NCBI RefSeq assembly: GCF_018449475.1
Contig: NZ_JAHCQH010000015.1
Coordinates: 1 to 64,000, forward strand
DNA from: Ancylobacter radicis
GTDB taxonomy: Bacteria > Pseudomonadota > Alphaproteobacteria > Rhizobiales > Xanthobacteraceae
Length of the DNA stretch: 64,000 bases
Reading direction: 5' to 3'
A program made the position numbers and the translations under genes. The notes beneath the pieces are model-generated. The model had not been told where the DNA came from. It saw nothing but the letters and a program-made list of their open reading frames with translations, and ran no database searches. Every line of letters starts with the position of its first letter. The first letter of the stretch is position 1. This document shows, one piece after another, positions 1 through 7,568 of this stretch.

Positions 1-288
1 GTTGGTCACGCTCATCAGCGGCGTGTGCAGCGCCGGGGTCACCGACCACACCACGTAATAGCCGACGAACACCGCCAGCACGAAGATGGCGAGGCGGAAC
101 ACGAACGGGTCGATCGCCCCGCCCGAGAGCGCGTGCGCCGCGTTCCCGGCGATCTCCGCATAATGCTGCGCCGCCGCGTCCGCATAGGCCTGCGCCGCGT
201 CCGCCGCCTGCCGGGCGACCTCCGCCGCGACCCGCGCGCCCTCGGCTGCGTTCTGGGCGACCGGATCGCCCGCTACCGGATTGGCCAT
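1..288 (-). CDS. pntAB: NAD(P) transhydrogenase subunit alpha, part 2 (partial)
   Basis: This is the membrane part of the alpha subunit in the split, three-gene form of proton-translocating transhydrogenase. The 96 codons seen start at an ATG (288) and run off the left edge in frame, so the C-terminus is missing. The N-terminal ~55 residues are rich in Ala and polar residues. They are followed by a hydrophobic segment at about residues 62-83 ([19 protein letters not shown]), typical of the short PntAB proteins. It lies downstream of pntAA on the same strand, 358 bp away, and pntB is expected just outside the window. The gap holds a repeat, so co-transcription is likely but less tight than usual. 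Confidence 0.88.
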   Translation of the reverse strand, partial: MANPVAGDPVAQNAAEGARVAAEVARQAADAAQAYADAAAQHYAEIAGNAAHALSGGAIDPFVFRLAIFVLAVFVGYYVVWSVTPALHTPLMSVTN

Positions 289-457
289 GTCCTGTTCCCC
301 TGAAGCCTCGACGCCGTGCCGCCAGCATCTGCCGCGCCGCGACCGGCTATTCCCCTGAAGCTGCCGGGCGCCACGCGCCCGGATGTTGTGTCATGTCCGG
401 CGCCACGCGCCCGGTGGTCGTGTCGTGCCACGACGCGGTCTTGCAACCCTCCCAGCC

Positions 458-576
458 GTCATCCTCGGGCTTGACCCGGGGATCCACGACCGGGCGCTCC
501 GCCCTGTATCGTCCTTCCAGCGGCTCCGCTGGATCCCCGGGTCACCCCCCGGATCAAGTCCGGGGGCGGGGATGAC
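458..576. repeat. Inverted pair of REP-like palindromic elements in the pntAA-pntAB gap
   Basis: A left copy (GTCATCCTCGGGCTTGACCC..., 458-485) faces an inverted right copy ending in GGGGATGAC at 576, separated by ~50 bp that can also fold. The same core recurs at 22.9, 37.5 and 57.0-57.4 kb, so it is a dispersed family. The rest of the gap (289-457) holds two short hairpins built on GGCGCCACGCGCCCGG (about 366-412) and no gene. Confidence 0.8.
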
Positions 577-646
577 GTGGGATGGCGGCCGGACGATTCC
601 GGTCCGGCCCTGCGGCCGTCCGGGAGGACGCGAGAGGCCGGCGCGG

Positions 647-1804
647 TCAGGCCGCGCTCGCCGCCGCGTCCGCCGGCTTGAAGTTCGGGTGCACCACCGC
701 CCCGTCCTTGGTCAGCAGCGTCGCCTTCACCAGCTCGTCGTCCCACTTCACGCTAAGTGCCTTCGTGCCCTTGTCGATCAGCGTCTCGACGAAGGCGTAG
801 AGGTTCTTGGCGTAAAGCTGCGAGGCGGTGGCGGCGAGACGGCCGGGCACGTTGAGATGACCGACGATCTTCGCCCCGTTCGCCGTGACGACGATCTCGC
901 CGGGCACCGCGCCCTCGACATTGCCGCCGCGCTCGACCGCGAGGTCGATGATCACCGAGCCCGCCTTCATCGCCGCGACCATCGCCGCCGAGACCAGCTT
1001 GGGCGCCGGCCGGCCGGGGATCAGCGCCGTGGTGATGACGATGTCCTGCTTGGCGATGTGGCTGGCCGTCAGCTCGGCCTGCTTGGCCTGGTACTCCGCC
1101 GACATCTGCTTGGCATAGCCGCCGGCCGTCTCGGCCTGCTTGAACTCCTCGTCCTCGACGGCGATGAACTTCGCCCCGAGGCTCTCGACCTGTTCCTTGG
1201 CCGCCGGGCGCACATCGGTCGCCGAGACCACCGCGCCGAGGCGCCGCGCCGTGGCGATCGCCTGCAGACCGGCCACGCCCGCGCCCATGATGAACACCCG
1301 CGCCGCCGGCACCGTGCCGGCCGCCGTCATCATCATCGGGAAGGCCCGGCCGAACTCGGCGGAGGCGTCGATCACCGCGCGGTAGCCGGCGAGATTCGCC
1401 TGGGAGGACAGCACGTCCATCACCTGCGCGCGGGTGATGCGCGGCATCAGCTCCATGGCGAACAGGCTGGCGCCCGTCGCCGCGATCTCGCTGAGCGCCG
1501 CCTCATTCCCATAGGGGTCGGCGATGGCGATCACCAGCGCGCCGGGCTTGATGCCGGTGAGCGCCGACGCCTCCGGCCGGCGCACCGCCAGCACCACATC
1601 CGCGCCCGCCACCGCCGCCGCATTATCCGCCGCGATCGACGCGCCCGCGCCGGCAAAATCCGCGTCGCTCACGCCCGAAGCGAGACCCGCCCCCGACGCC
1701 ACAACAACCTCCGCACCCAAACCAACAAAACGCTTCACCGTCTCAACAGACGCCGAAACCCGTGGCTCCGAAGCAGAGCTCTCTTTGACAATGGTGATCC
1801 GCAT
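647..1804 (-). CDS. pntAA: NAD(P) transhydrogenase subunit alpha, part 1
   Basis: This is the soluble NAD(H)-binding domain I of proton-translocating transhydrogenase, which passes hydride between NADH and NADP+ using the proton gradient. It has 385 residues, the usual length for the split form. It opens MRITIVKES and contains the Rossmann motif GAGVAGLQAIATARRLGA followed by the acidic residue of SATD. An AlaDH/PNT N-domain precedes it. The stop of the upstream oxidase subunit IV gene is 8 bp from the ATG at 1804, so the two are co-transcribed. No strong ribosome binding site precedes this ATG, which fits coupling to the upstream gene. Confidence 0.95.
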   Translation of the reverse strand: MRITIVKESSASEPRVSASVETVKRFVGLGAEVVVASGAGLASGVSDADFAGAGASIAADNAAAVAGADVVLAVRRPEASALTGIKPGALVIAIADPYGNEAALSEIAATGASLFAMELMPRITRAQVMDVLSSQANLAGYRAVIDASAEFGRAFPMMMTAAGTVPAARVFIMGAGVAGLQAIATARRLGAVVSATDVRPAAKEQVESLGAKFIAVEDEEFKQAETAGGYAKQMSAEYQAKQAELTASHIAKQDIVITTALIPGRPAPKLVSAAMVAAMKAGSVIIDLAVERGGNVEGAVPGEIVVTANGAKIVGHLNVPGRLAATASQLYAKNLYAFVETLIDKGTKALSVKWDDELVKATLLTKDGAVVHPNFKPADAAASAA

Positions 1805-1812
1805 GATTCAGC

Positions 1813-2106
1813 TCAGGATGTGACGATCAGCGTCAGCAGCAGCAGGCCGAGCAGGCCGAACAGCAGGCTGGGCTTGCCGGTGTCGGAGGCGAGGCCGACC
1901 GCCGCGACCGCGACCGAGGCCAGAGTGCCGAGGGTGAACAGGCCCCAATGGCCGTTCACGCCGCCAATGGCGAAGGCGATCATGAAGCAGCAGAGCGAGA
2001 CCGTGCTGACCAGGGTGCTCTTGACGAAAAACTGGTAGGTGCCCTTGTGCGCGGCATAGTCGTTGCCGTCCGCCGTGGCGTATTCGGGCGCTCCGTGATC
2101 GGCCAT
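1813..2106 (-). CDS. aa3-type cytochrome c oxidase subunit IV
   Basis: A 97-residue small membrane protein of the bacterial aa3 oxidase subunit IV family. It has a polar N-terminus (MADHGAPEYATADGNDYAAH) and then hydrophobic segments at about residues 27-50 and 55-95. The start is the ATG at 2106, preceded by a GGGAGGGG ribosome binding site. Longer reading is possible to 2169 but lacks support. Its position directly in front of pntAA is common in Rhizobiales, although the main oxidase genes are elsewhere. It is presumably the first gene of the pnt operon. The link between the oxidase subunit and transhydrogenase is by position only. Confidence 0.85.
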   Translation of the reverse strand: MADHGAPEYATADGNDYAAHKGTYQFFVKSTLVSTVSLCCFMIAFAIGGVNGHWGLFTLGTLASVAVAAVGLASDTGKPSLLFGLLGLLLLTLIVTS

Positions 2107-2188
2107 GTCGACCCCCTCCCAAAGAATGATGTGGTCCTCCGCTTTAGCGGAAGACGGGGGCAGCGGCAACGGGATGTGCGGGTGCGGC

Positions 2189-3556
2189 TTACCGCAGACC
2201 GGCGGCAGTGAGCGCGGCGCCTTGACGCGCCGTCACCGTCGCGACGTCAAAGCCGGCGATCGCCGCCTCGAACAGAGCATGGAAATTCATCTCCGCCTTG
2301 AGATGCAGGAACACCCCGCCCAGGCCGATGGCGGCGCGGTCCATGAAGACGAATTCGCGCGGCACCCGCACCGGGCCCTGCTGCTTGAGCGCCTGATGCA
2401 CCCGGAACGCCTCGCGCCGCCCATATTCGCCCGGCGCCACGCCATCGGCGATGGTGCGCACGCGGTCATCCAGCAGCGGGCCATAGATGAAGCGGGCCCA
2501 GATGTTGAGCACGTCGATCAGTTCGCGCTTGAGGCCGCGAAAGCCCCAGGTCTCATAGGCATGGACGATGCGGGCCTCGTCGCCCTCCTGCAGGCCGCGA
2601 TAGAGATCGACCACGCCGCCGACGAAGGCGGGCGGGAAGATGCGGATGCAGCCATAATCGAGCAGGTTGATGCCGGAAGGCGCGCCCTCTTCCTCGAACA
2701 CGGTGTAATTGCCGAGATGGGGATCGCCATGGATGACGCCGAAGCGGGCGAAGGGCAGCCACCAGGCCGCGAACATGGCCCGCGCCAGACGGTTGCGTTC
2801 CTCCAGGCTGTGATTGACGAAATCGAGCATGCGCCGGCCGTCCAGCCAGTCCATCGTCAGCAGGCGGCCGGTGGAGAGATCGGGATGCACGCGCGGCACG
2901 CGCACGCCGGGCTCGTCCGTGAGGATCGCGGCGTAAAGGCGCGCATGGGCGGCCTCGCGCTTGTAGTCGAGCTCCTCGCGCACCCGGGCGCCGATTTCCT
3001 GCGCGATCTCGCTGGTGTCGATCGCCGGGTCCATGCGGCGATGGATGGCGAGCACCACGCCGAGCTGGCGCAGATCGGCCTCCACGGCGGACTGCATGTC
3101 CGGGTATTGCAGCTTGCAGGCAAGGCGCGTGCCCTCAAGGCTGGTGGCGCGGTGCACCTGGCCGAGCGAGGCGGCCGCTGCCGGCTCCTTCTCGAAGGCG
3201 GCAAAGCGCGCCATCCAGTCCGGGCCGAGTTCGGCCATCATGCGGCGCTTGACGAAGGCCCAGCCCATCGGCGGGGCCTCGCTCTGCAAAGTGGCGAGTT
3301 CGGTGGCGTATTCGGGCGGCAGGGCGTCGGGAATGGTCGCCATCAGCTGGGCGACCTTCATGATCGGGCCTTTCAGCCCGCCCAGCGCGGCGGCCAGCGC
3401 GGCGGCGTTGCCGGTCTTGTCGTCGAGGCCGAACAGGCGGGTGCCGGCGATGCGGGCGGCGACCCCGCCGACACGGGTGCCGACGCGGGCATAGCGGGCG
3501 GCGCGGGCGGCGAGGCGGTTGCCTTCCCGGTCGGGAGTATCGGGGATATCGGACAA
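2189..3556 (-). CDS. ABC1/UbiB-family atypical protein kinase-like protein
   Basis: A 455-residue member of the UbiB/AarF/ABC1 family, whose members support ubiquinone biosynthesis or lipid handling and often have ATPase rather than protein kinase activity. Visible motifs are KVAQ (residues 67-70, the KxGQ-type signature), the Ala-rich nucleotide loop AAASLGQVHRA, the catalytic-loop motif HGDPHLGNY and the metal-binding LDYG in place of DFG. No C-terminal transmembrane segment is seen, unlike E. coli UbiB, so it is a shorter soluble relative. The only in-frame start at this end is a TTG (3556), with GGCGAGG about 6 bp upstream. It is probably a stand-alone gene. Confidence 0.85.
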   Translation of the reverse strand: MSDIPDTPDREGNRLAARAARYARVGTRVGGVAARIAGTRLFGLDDKTGNAAALAAALGGLKGPIMKVAQLMATIPDALPPEYATELATLQSEAPPMGWAFVKRRMMAELGPDWMARFAAFEKEPAAAASLGQVHRATSLEGTRLACKLQYPDMQSAVEADLRQLGVVLAIHRRMDPAIDTSEIAQEIGARVREELDYKREAAHARLYAAILTDEPGVRVPRVHPDLSTGRLLTMDWLDGRRMLDFVNHSLEERNRLARAMFAAWWLPFARFGVIHGDPHLGNYTVFEEEGAPSGINLLDYGCIRIFPPAFVGGVVDLYRGLQEGDEARIVHAYETWGFRGLKRELIDVLNIWARFIYGPLLDDRVRTIADGVAPGEYGRREAFRVHQALKQQGPVRVPREFVFMDRAAIGLGGVFLHLKAEMNFHALFEAAIAGFDVATVTARQGAALTAAGLR

Positions 3557-3642
3557 AAGGGCCTCGCCTGTTGCGGCCTCGCGTCACGCGGCCTCGCCAC
3601 GCCCTTGCACATAAGGCGCGACGGGCGCGGCGCAAGCGCGGA

Positions 3643-4140
3643 TCACGCCTTCGGTACGGGGCCGAGGAGGCGCTGGATCAGCAACAGGCCGAGCACGGCC
3701 AGCGGCGTGGCGAAATCGGTGTAGAGGATCGGCCCGGCATTGCCGGCGGCCATATTGCCGGTCTCGCCGATCTGGATGAGGTGGCCGACGCCCGCCCCGC
3801 CGAGAAAGCCGAGCATCATCACCCCCACCGCCGCGCGAAAGCCGGGCGAGCCGAGGAAGGCGCCGATCAGTGCGGCCATGCCGATGCCGAGATTGGCCAT
3901 GCCGACCTCGAACTGGAACGGGCTCGGCGCCCAGCCGATGGAGGCGGCCACCTGGTCGGGCACGAACACATGGCCGGAAAACGCCCACAGCCCCATGAGG
4001 CCGGCGGGGAAGACGAGGATCCAGCGTAGTAATTGCGCGACGATGGCGGCCAGCGTGATCGGGCGCGGGCCGCGCGCGAGCATGAGAATGGCGACCACCA
4101 GAGCGGCCAGCCAGAACAGCAGCGGAAACCAGAAGACCAT
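3643..4140 (-). CDS. Small integral membrane protein (DUF6790-like)
   Basis: A 165-residue protein with about four to five hydrophobic segments (residues ~3-22, 30-52, ~72-95, 98-125, ~140-160), so an inner-membrane protein. The ATG at 4140 follows GGGGAGGGG; an upstream ATG at 4167 would add nine residues but lacks a comparable site. It looks like the DUF6790 group of uncharacterised membrane proteins; this assignment is from recall of the pattern and is moderate. No function can be inferred. It sits between the UbiB-like gene and a repeat, on the same strand as both neighbours. Confidence 0.7.
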   Translation of the reverse strand: MVFWFPLLFWLAALVVAILMLARGPRPITLAAIVAQLLRWILVFPAGLMGLWAFSGHVFVPDQVAASIGWAPSPFQFEVGMANLGIGMAALIGAFLGSPGFRAAVGVMMLGFLGGAGVGHLIQIGETGNMAAGNAGPILYTDFATPLAVLGLLLIQRLLGPVPKA

Positions 4141-4170
4141 GCGCCCCTCCCCTACAGGAAGGGGCAAGCT

Positions 4171-4235
4171 TAGAGCATTTTCGAGCGAAGTGGATTCCGG
4201 TTCGCGTGAAGAAAATGCGTCAGAGCAAAGCTCTA
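4171..4235. repeat. Rhizobiales palindromic repeat (AGAGCATTTTC type)
   Basis: The outer arms TAGAGC (4171-4176) and GCTCTA (4230-4235) are inverted, as are GCATTTTC (4175-4182) and GAAAATGC (4211-4218). The core AGCGAAGTGGATTCCGG matches a palindromic repeat that is widely dispersed in Rhizobiales genomes. The right arm supplies the TAG stop codon of the downstream minus-strand gene, so the element abuts and defines its 3' end. Confidence 0.75.
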
Positions 4236-5189
4236 GCCGGCGGTGGCGATCATCTCCAGTGCCCGCGCCACCGCGTCGCGATGCTCTGTCAGCCCCTTAT
4301 AGGCGAGCTGGTCGGGATCGAGGCCGAGGATCTGCTCGCGCAGCGAGGCGGCGAGCGCGCGCCCTTCCGGGTGGCGGCGGAAGGCGTCGAATGGATCGAC
4401 ATGGATGCGGATGGTGAACAGCAGCGCCCCGGTCTGCGGCAGGCGGCGCAGCGTCTGGCGCTCGACCCGCACGAAGGCTTCCGGCGCCAGATTGGCGGGA
4501 TCGTCGAACCAGGCGCGCGGGCGCTCCTTGGATTCGGGGTGGTGCAGCGCCGCGTCGGGGTAGATCGACCAGTTCACCCGCCATACCGGCTGGTCGACCT
4601 TCAGATTCTCGAAGATGCGGTTCATCACCCGCGCGAGCTTGGTCGGATAGCCCGGCACCTTCTCATGCACGCCGTCCATGGTCAGGCCGAACTTTTCCGC
4701 CAGCGACCAGGCCGAGGGGAAGCACAGCGCCGCCGCCACCAGCCGGTAGCCGCCCTCGCTCGGGGCGAGCAGGATGAGATCGTCCGAGACGATGTGGCTG
4801 GCGATGTCGAGCGGGAGCCGCGCGGGGTCGTCGAGATCGACGCTCTCCCCCGTCGCCAGCAATTCGAGCCGGCGCCCCTCCAGCCGGTACTGCTCGGGGA
4901 AGCGGGCGGTGAGGTGCTCCACCAGCAGCTCCAGCACCTCGCGCTGCGCGTCTTCCGTCCCCTCTTCCGCGCGAAACACCACGTCGCGCTTGTCACGCAT
5001 CAGCGCGGCGCGCTCCGCCAGCGTCTCGCTGAGCTTCGCATCGGGCTCGATCCACTCGGCGAGGTCGAGCGGGGCGAGCGCGATGGAGAAGGGCTTGCGC
5101 GTGCCGTCAAACGGCGTGTGCGGGAAGGGCTCGTGCAGATAAGGCGCGGTTTCCGGCACGAGATCGGCGGCGGGGCTGGCGAGGTTCAT
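4233..5189 (-). CDS. DUF3445 / heme-dependent oxidative N-demethylase family protein
   Basis: A 318-residue protein of the DUF3445 family, which includes heme-binding oxidative N-demethylase subunits such as those acting on dimethylamine. Family landmarks are the N-terminal PHTPFDG, the central VHEKVPGYP, and RVNWSIYPD followed by the Arg-rich RVERQTLRRLP. The ATG at 5189 starts the family-like N-terminus. No partner flavodoxin or ferredoxin reductase subunits are adjacent, so the physiological substrate is unknown. Its stop codon TAG lies within the arm of a palindromic repeat. Confidence 0.85.
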   Translation of the reverse strand: MNLASPAADLVPETAPYLHEPFPHTPFDGTRKPFSIALAPLDLAEWIEPDAKLSETLAERAALMRDKRDVVFRAEEGTEDAQREVLELLVEHLTARFPEQYRLEGRRLELLATGESVDLDDPARLPLDIASHIVSDDLILLAPSEGGYRLVAAALCFPSAWSLAEKFGLTMDGVHEKVPGYPTKLARVMNRIFENLKVDQPVWRVNWSIYPDAALHHPESKERPRAWFDDPANLAPEAFVRVERQTLRRLPQTGALLFTIRIHVDPFDAFRRHPEGRALAASLREQILGLDPDQLAYKGLTEHRDAVARALEMIATAG

Positions 5190-5328
5190 CGGGCACAGGT
5201 CTCAAAGGGGGCGGGCCGGCACGCGGTCCCGATCCCCTTCAGATTAGAAGCTGTGCAGGCGCGATGACAGCCCATTTTGACGGCATCGGCGCGTCTGTTG
5301 ATTACGTGTCGAGGGCTGCACGGCCCTG

Positions 5329-5471
5329 CGTGCTTCGAGGCCGCCCCTTTAGGGCGGCACCTCAGCATGACGGAGGGTCGGGAGGTGGGAGGTGAGACTA
5401 ACCACACGGCGTCGCCCCACCCCGCACACCGTCATCCTGAGGTGCGCGCGCCAGCGCGCCTCGAAGGATGG
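5329..5471. repeat. Facing pair of GTCATNCTGAGGTGC-type repeats
   Basis: An inverted copy at 5329-5373 (from GTGCTTCGAGG to CCTCAGCATGACGG) and a direct copy at 5431-5471 (GTCATCCTGAGGTGCGCG to CGAAGGATGG) lie head to head in the 324-bp gap upstream of the DUF3445 gene. Each contains its own hairpin (GGCCGCCCC...GGGCGGC; GCGCGCCAGCGCGC). The same family occurs at 57.15-57.26 kb. No gene is seen in 5190-5513. Confidence 0.75.
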
Positions 5472-5513
5472 TCGTGGTGAGCCCGCCTTACGGCTTGCGC
5501 GCGGCTCGTGTGC

Positions 5514-5942
5514 CTACGGCTTACGAGCGAGAATATCGCGGATCTCGGTCAGCAGGACCTCTTCCTTGGTCGGCGGGGCCGGCAACGGCGGCTCCTGGGC
5601 GGCGTTGCGGCGCAGCCGGTTGATGCCCTTCACCACCAGGAACAGGATCCAGGCGATGATCAGGAAATTGATGACCACGGTGAGGAAATGGCCATAGGCC
5701 AAAACCGCCCCCTGCTCGCGCGCGGCGGCGAGCGAGGGCGCGGTGACGCCGGAGGACAGGCCGACGAAATAATTGGAGAAATCGAGCCCACCAATCACCG
5801 CGCCGATCACCGGCATGAAGATGTCGGAGACGATGGACTCGACGATCCGCCCGAAGGCCGCGCCGATGATGACGCCGATGGCAAGATCGACAACATTGCC
5901 CTTCACCGCGAATTCGCGGAATTCCTTCAACACCTTGCTCAT
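5514..5942 (-). CDS. mscL: Large-conductance mechanosensitive channel
   Basis: MscL forms a homopentameric inner-membrane pore that opens under membrane tension during hypo-osmotic shock. The 142-residue protein begins [21 protein letters not shown], a near-canonical amphipathic N-helix and start of TM1. The pore-lining [12 protein letters not shown] follows. TM2 is [19 protein letters not shown], and a charged C-terminal helix ([12 protein letters not shown]) ends the protein. The ATG at 5942 has GGAGGG eight bases upstream; further in-frame sequence upstream is not family-like. It is a single gene flanked by repeats. Confidence 0.96.
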   Translation of the reverse strand: MSKVLKEFREFAVKGNVVDLAIGVIIGAAFGRIVESIVSDIFMPVIGAVIGGLDFSNYFVGLSSGVTAPSLAAAREQGAVLAYGHFLTVVINFLIIAWILFLVVKGINRLRRNAAQEPPLPAPPTKEEVLLTEIRDILARKP

Positions 5943-6116
5943 GCGCACCCTCCGTCGCGACGGTTCCCCGCGCGATTGTGGGGCGGGATGGGGGCGGCGG
6001 CAAGGGTGGGGGGGGGAAAGGGAAGCTGGGATATCCAAGGTGCCTCAGGCTTTAAAGCTGACGGCTAAATTTCAGTGTAGGAGATGGCAACAAACGTTAC
6101 TGGGTGAAGGGCGGCG

Positions 6117-6461
6117 ATGCTTGTCTGCACGAAATGCGGCAGTTCGAGATTCAACTTACAGGCCAGCGGTCGACAAAGCTGCATGGACTGCAGGAACGCT
6201 CGTGCGAAAGTTTACACGGAAAGATTGAAAGCTGCTGGCGGCCGGATCTCTGCTGCCATGAAGCGAGCGGCTTTGGCAAACGCACCCGACAGATGCCCTG
6301 TATGCATGCGAGACTGGGCGGAAATCCCACTTCCCAAGCATCGGAAAACACGGTGGGATTTTGATCACACCGTACCAATTACGCGTGGCGGTAAAACAGA
6401 ATCTGGAAATGTCCGTGCGATCTGTTATTCTTGTAACTACAAGAAAAATAATAATCAGTAA
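6117..6461 (+). CDS. Small HNH endonuclease-type protein with two zinc-binding Cys pairs
   Basis: A 114-residue protein in two parts. The N-terminal knuckle has Cys4-x2-Cys7 and Cys22-x2-Cys25. The C-terminal HNH fold has Cys60-x2-Cys63, the DH pair Asp83-His84 in FDHTVPITRGG, Asn98, and Cys103-x2-Cys106-Asn107. HNH proteins of this size are typical of phages and mobile elements and cut or nick DNA; the target here is unknown. The ATG at 6117 follows GAAGGG. The DNA around it (about 6040-6480) is clearly more AT-rich than the neighbouring genes, and codon choice differs (AAA, AAT, TGT common), which suggests transfer. No terminase or other phage gene is adjacent. Confidence 0.75.
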   Translation: MLVCTKCGSSRFNLQASGRQSCMDCRNARAKVYTERLKAAGGRISAAMKRAALANAPDRCPVCMRDWAEIPLPKHRKTRWDFDHTVPITRGGKTESGNVRAICYSCNYKKNNNQ

Positions 6462-6609
6462 GCATTCATGCGAACGAAACATGCACCTCACCACCCAGCA
6501 TCTCGATCTCCGCAAACTCCTTGCCGAAACCGAGACGGATAGTGCGCGTCGTTACATGAGGAATGCGAGAGGGCCGGCAAACACGAACCAACTTGCAATT
6601 GCGTTGCGG

Positions 6610-7053
6610 CTAACCCGCGTCGCCTTTGAGAACTTGGGCCGCGTCAAAAGCTCCCTCGGCCTCTGGATCGGTCGAGTGGAACATAAGGACGGTTGCGGTT
6701 ACCCGCTCGGTCGGTCCGCGCACAACTGTTGCTGGGGCGGTGTAGGCTGAGCCGTAAACGGTGTTGCCAACTACCGTGGCCTGAGCGCGTGTCTGGCCCG
6801 GAATGATCCCCGTCACCTGAGATCCTGTCTCGATGCCAGCGCCGGCCAGACGGAAGTGCGTATATCCTTTGGCTATGGTCAACTCTGCAGCACGCTTCAG
6901 CGCCTGGGGACCGGCCTGCCCCATGAAGATCAAGCCACCTGCATTCGTCTCTATCTGATAAGCATTCGGCGCAACCTGCATTTCGGACGTGCTTACGCAA
7001 CCGGTTAGCCCAACCAATGTGCTGATCGAGAGGGCTTGCACTGTTCGCCACAT
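6610..7053 (-). CDS. Putative lipoprotein (CC0125/CC1285-like)
   Basis: A 147-residue predicted lipoprotein. The N-terminus MWRTVQALSISTLVGLTGC carries a lipobox with Cys19. The mature part has YQIETNAGG and a helix ALKRAAELTIAKGYTHFRL, a pattern I associate with the CC0125/CC1285 lipoprotein family of alphaproteobacteria; function unknown. The start could instead be the ATG at 7071, adding six residues. It is transcribed away from the short gene at 7155-7337 in the same direction, inside the AT-richer patch. Tentative family assignment, firm lipoprotein prediction. Confidence 0.65.
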   Translation of the reverse strand: MWRTVQALSISTLVGLTGCVSTSEMQVAPNAYQIETNAGGLIFMGQAGPQALKRAAELTIAKGYTHFRLAGAGIETGSQVTGIIPGQTRAQATVVGNTVYGSAYTAPATVVRGPTERVTATVLMFHSTDPEAEGAFDAAQVLKGDAG

Positions 7054-7154
7054 GCTTGTTGCCCTAACCATTGCCGGAGAAAACGACCTACCGCTGAGCC
7101 ATGTGACACAACTATAAGTCGCATGTCGACGGGTAATATCATCGGCAAATTTAC

Positions 7155-7337
7155 TCAGGCAGATTCAGGATTTTTCTTCGGCCTCACTCCGCCGAACTCG
7201 GCCCGGAGCTTGCCCTTCTTGGTGTAGATGCCACCCTGGATCAGGAAATCACGCGCGGCCTTCTTCGACACGTTGACGCGCTCGGTTACTTCCTTGATCG
7301 CCTTGAGAATTTCCTGATTGCGCTCTTCGTGGGTCAT
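7155..7337 (-). CDS. Short conserved-looking hypothetical protein
   Basis: Sixty residues from the ATG at 7337, which has GGGAG eight bases upstream: MTHEERNQEILKAIKEVTER, then SKKAARDFLIQGGIYTKKGKL and a basic tail. The pattern (an acidic N-helix and an Ala-Arg-Asp-Phe-Leu helix ending in GIYTKKG) resembles small proteins seen often in Rhizobiales without known function. There are no membrane segments or cysteines. It lies in the same strand and region as the lipoprotein gene, about 100 bp upstream of it. Confidence 0.55.
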   Translation of the reverse strand: MTHEERNQEILKAIKEVTERVNVSKKAARDFLIQGGIYTKKGKLRAEFGGVRPKKNPESA

Positions 7338-7568
7338 GGCTCGCTCCCAGACTGCGGTCAAAGCTACCATTCAGAATTCCCCGGTGCATCAAAATGTAAC
7401 CGATAAGAACCTCAATTCATCGGCAGCTAAATCGAATCGTCCGCCTAGGGCAGATCTCCGAACCGTAGCCGCCCCGCCCCCCAACTTGCCCGCCCTTCCC
7501 CTCCGGCGCATAAAGATCGCGCTTAGGTTCCCCGCGCCTCATCGGCCGCGCTTCTTGCCGGAGACCCC

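Noticed and set aside
6361..6750. 129-codon plus-strand frame after the HNH gene
   Set aside because: It overlaps both the HNH gene and the lipoprotein gene out of frame. A sub-frame from 6481 (MHLTTQHLDLRKLL) has no ribosome binding site or known similarity.
7338..7568. EcfG-type promoter near the short gene at 7155-7337
   Set aside because: A GTTCC is present near 7525 but no AACG lies 16-17 bases before it.
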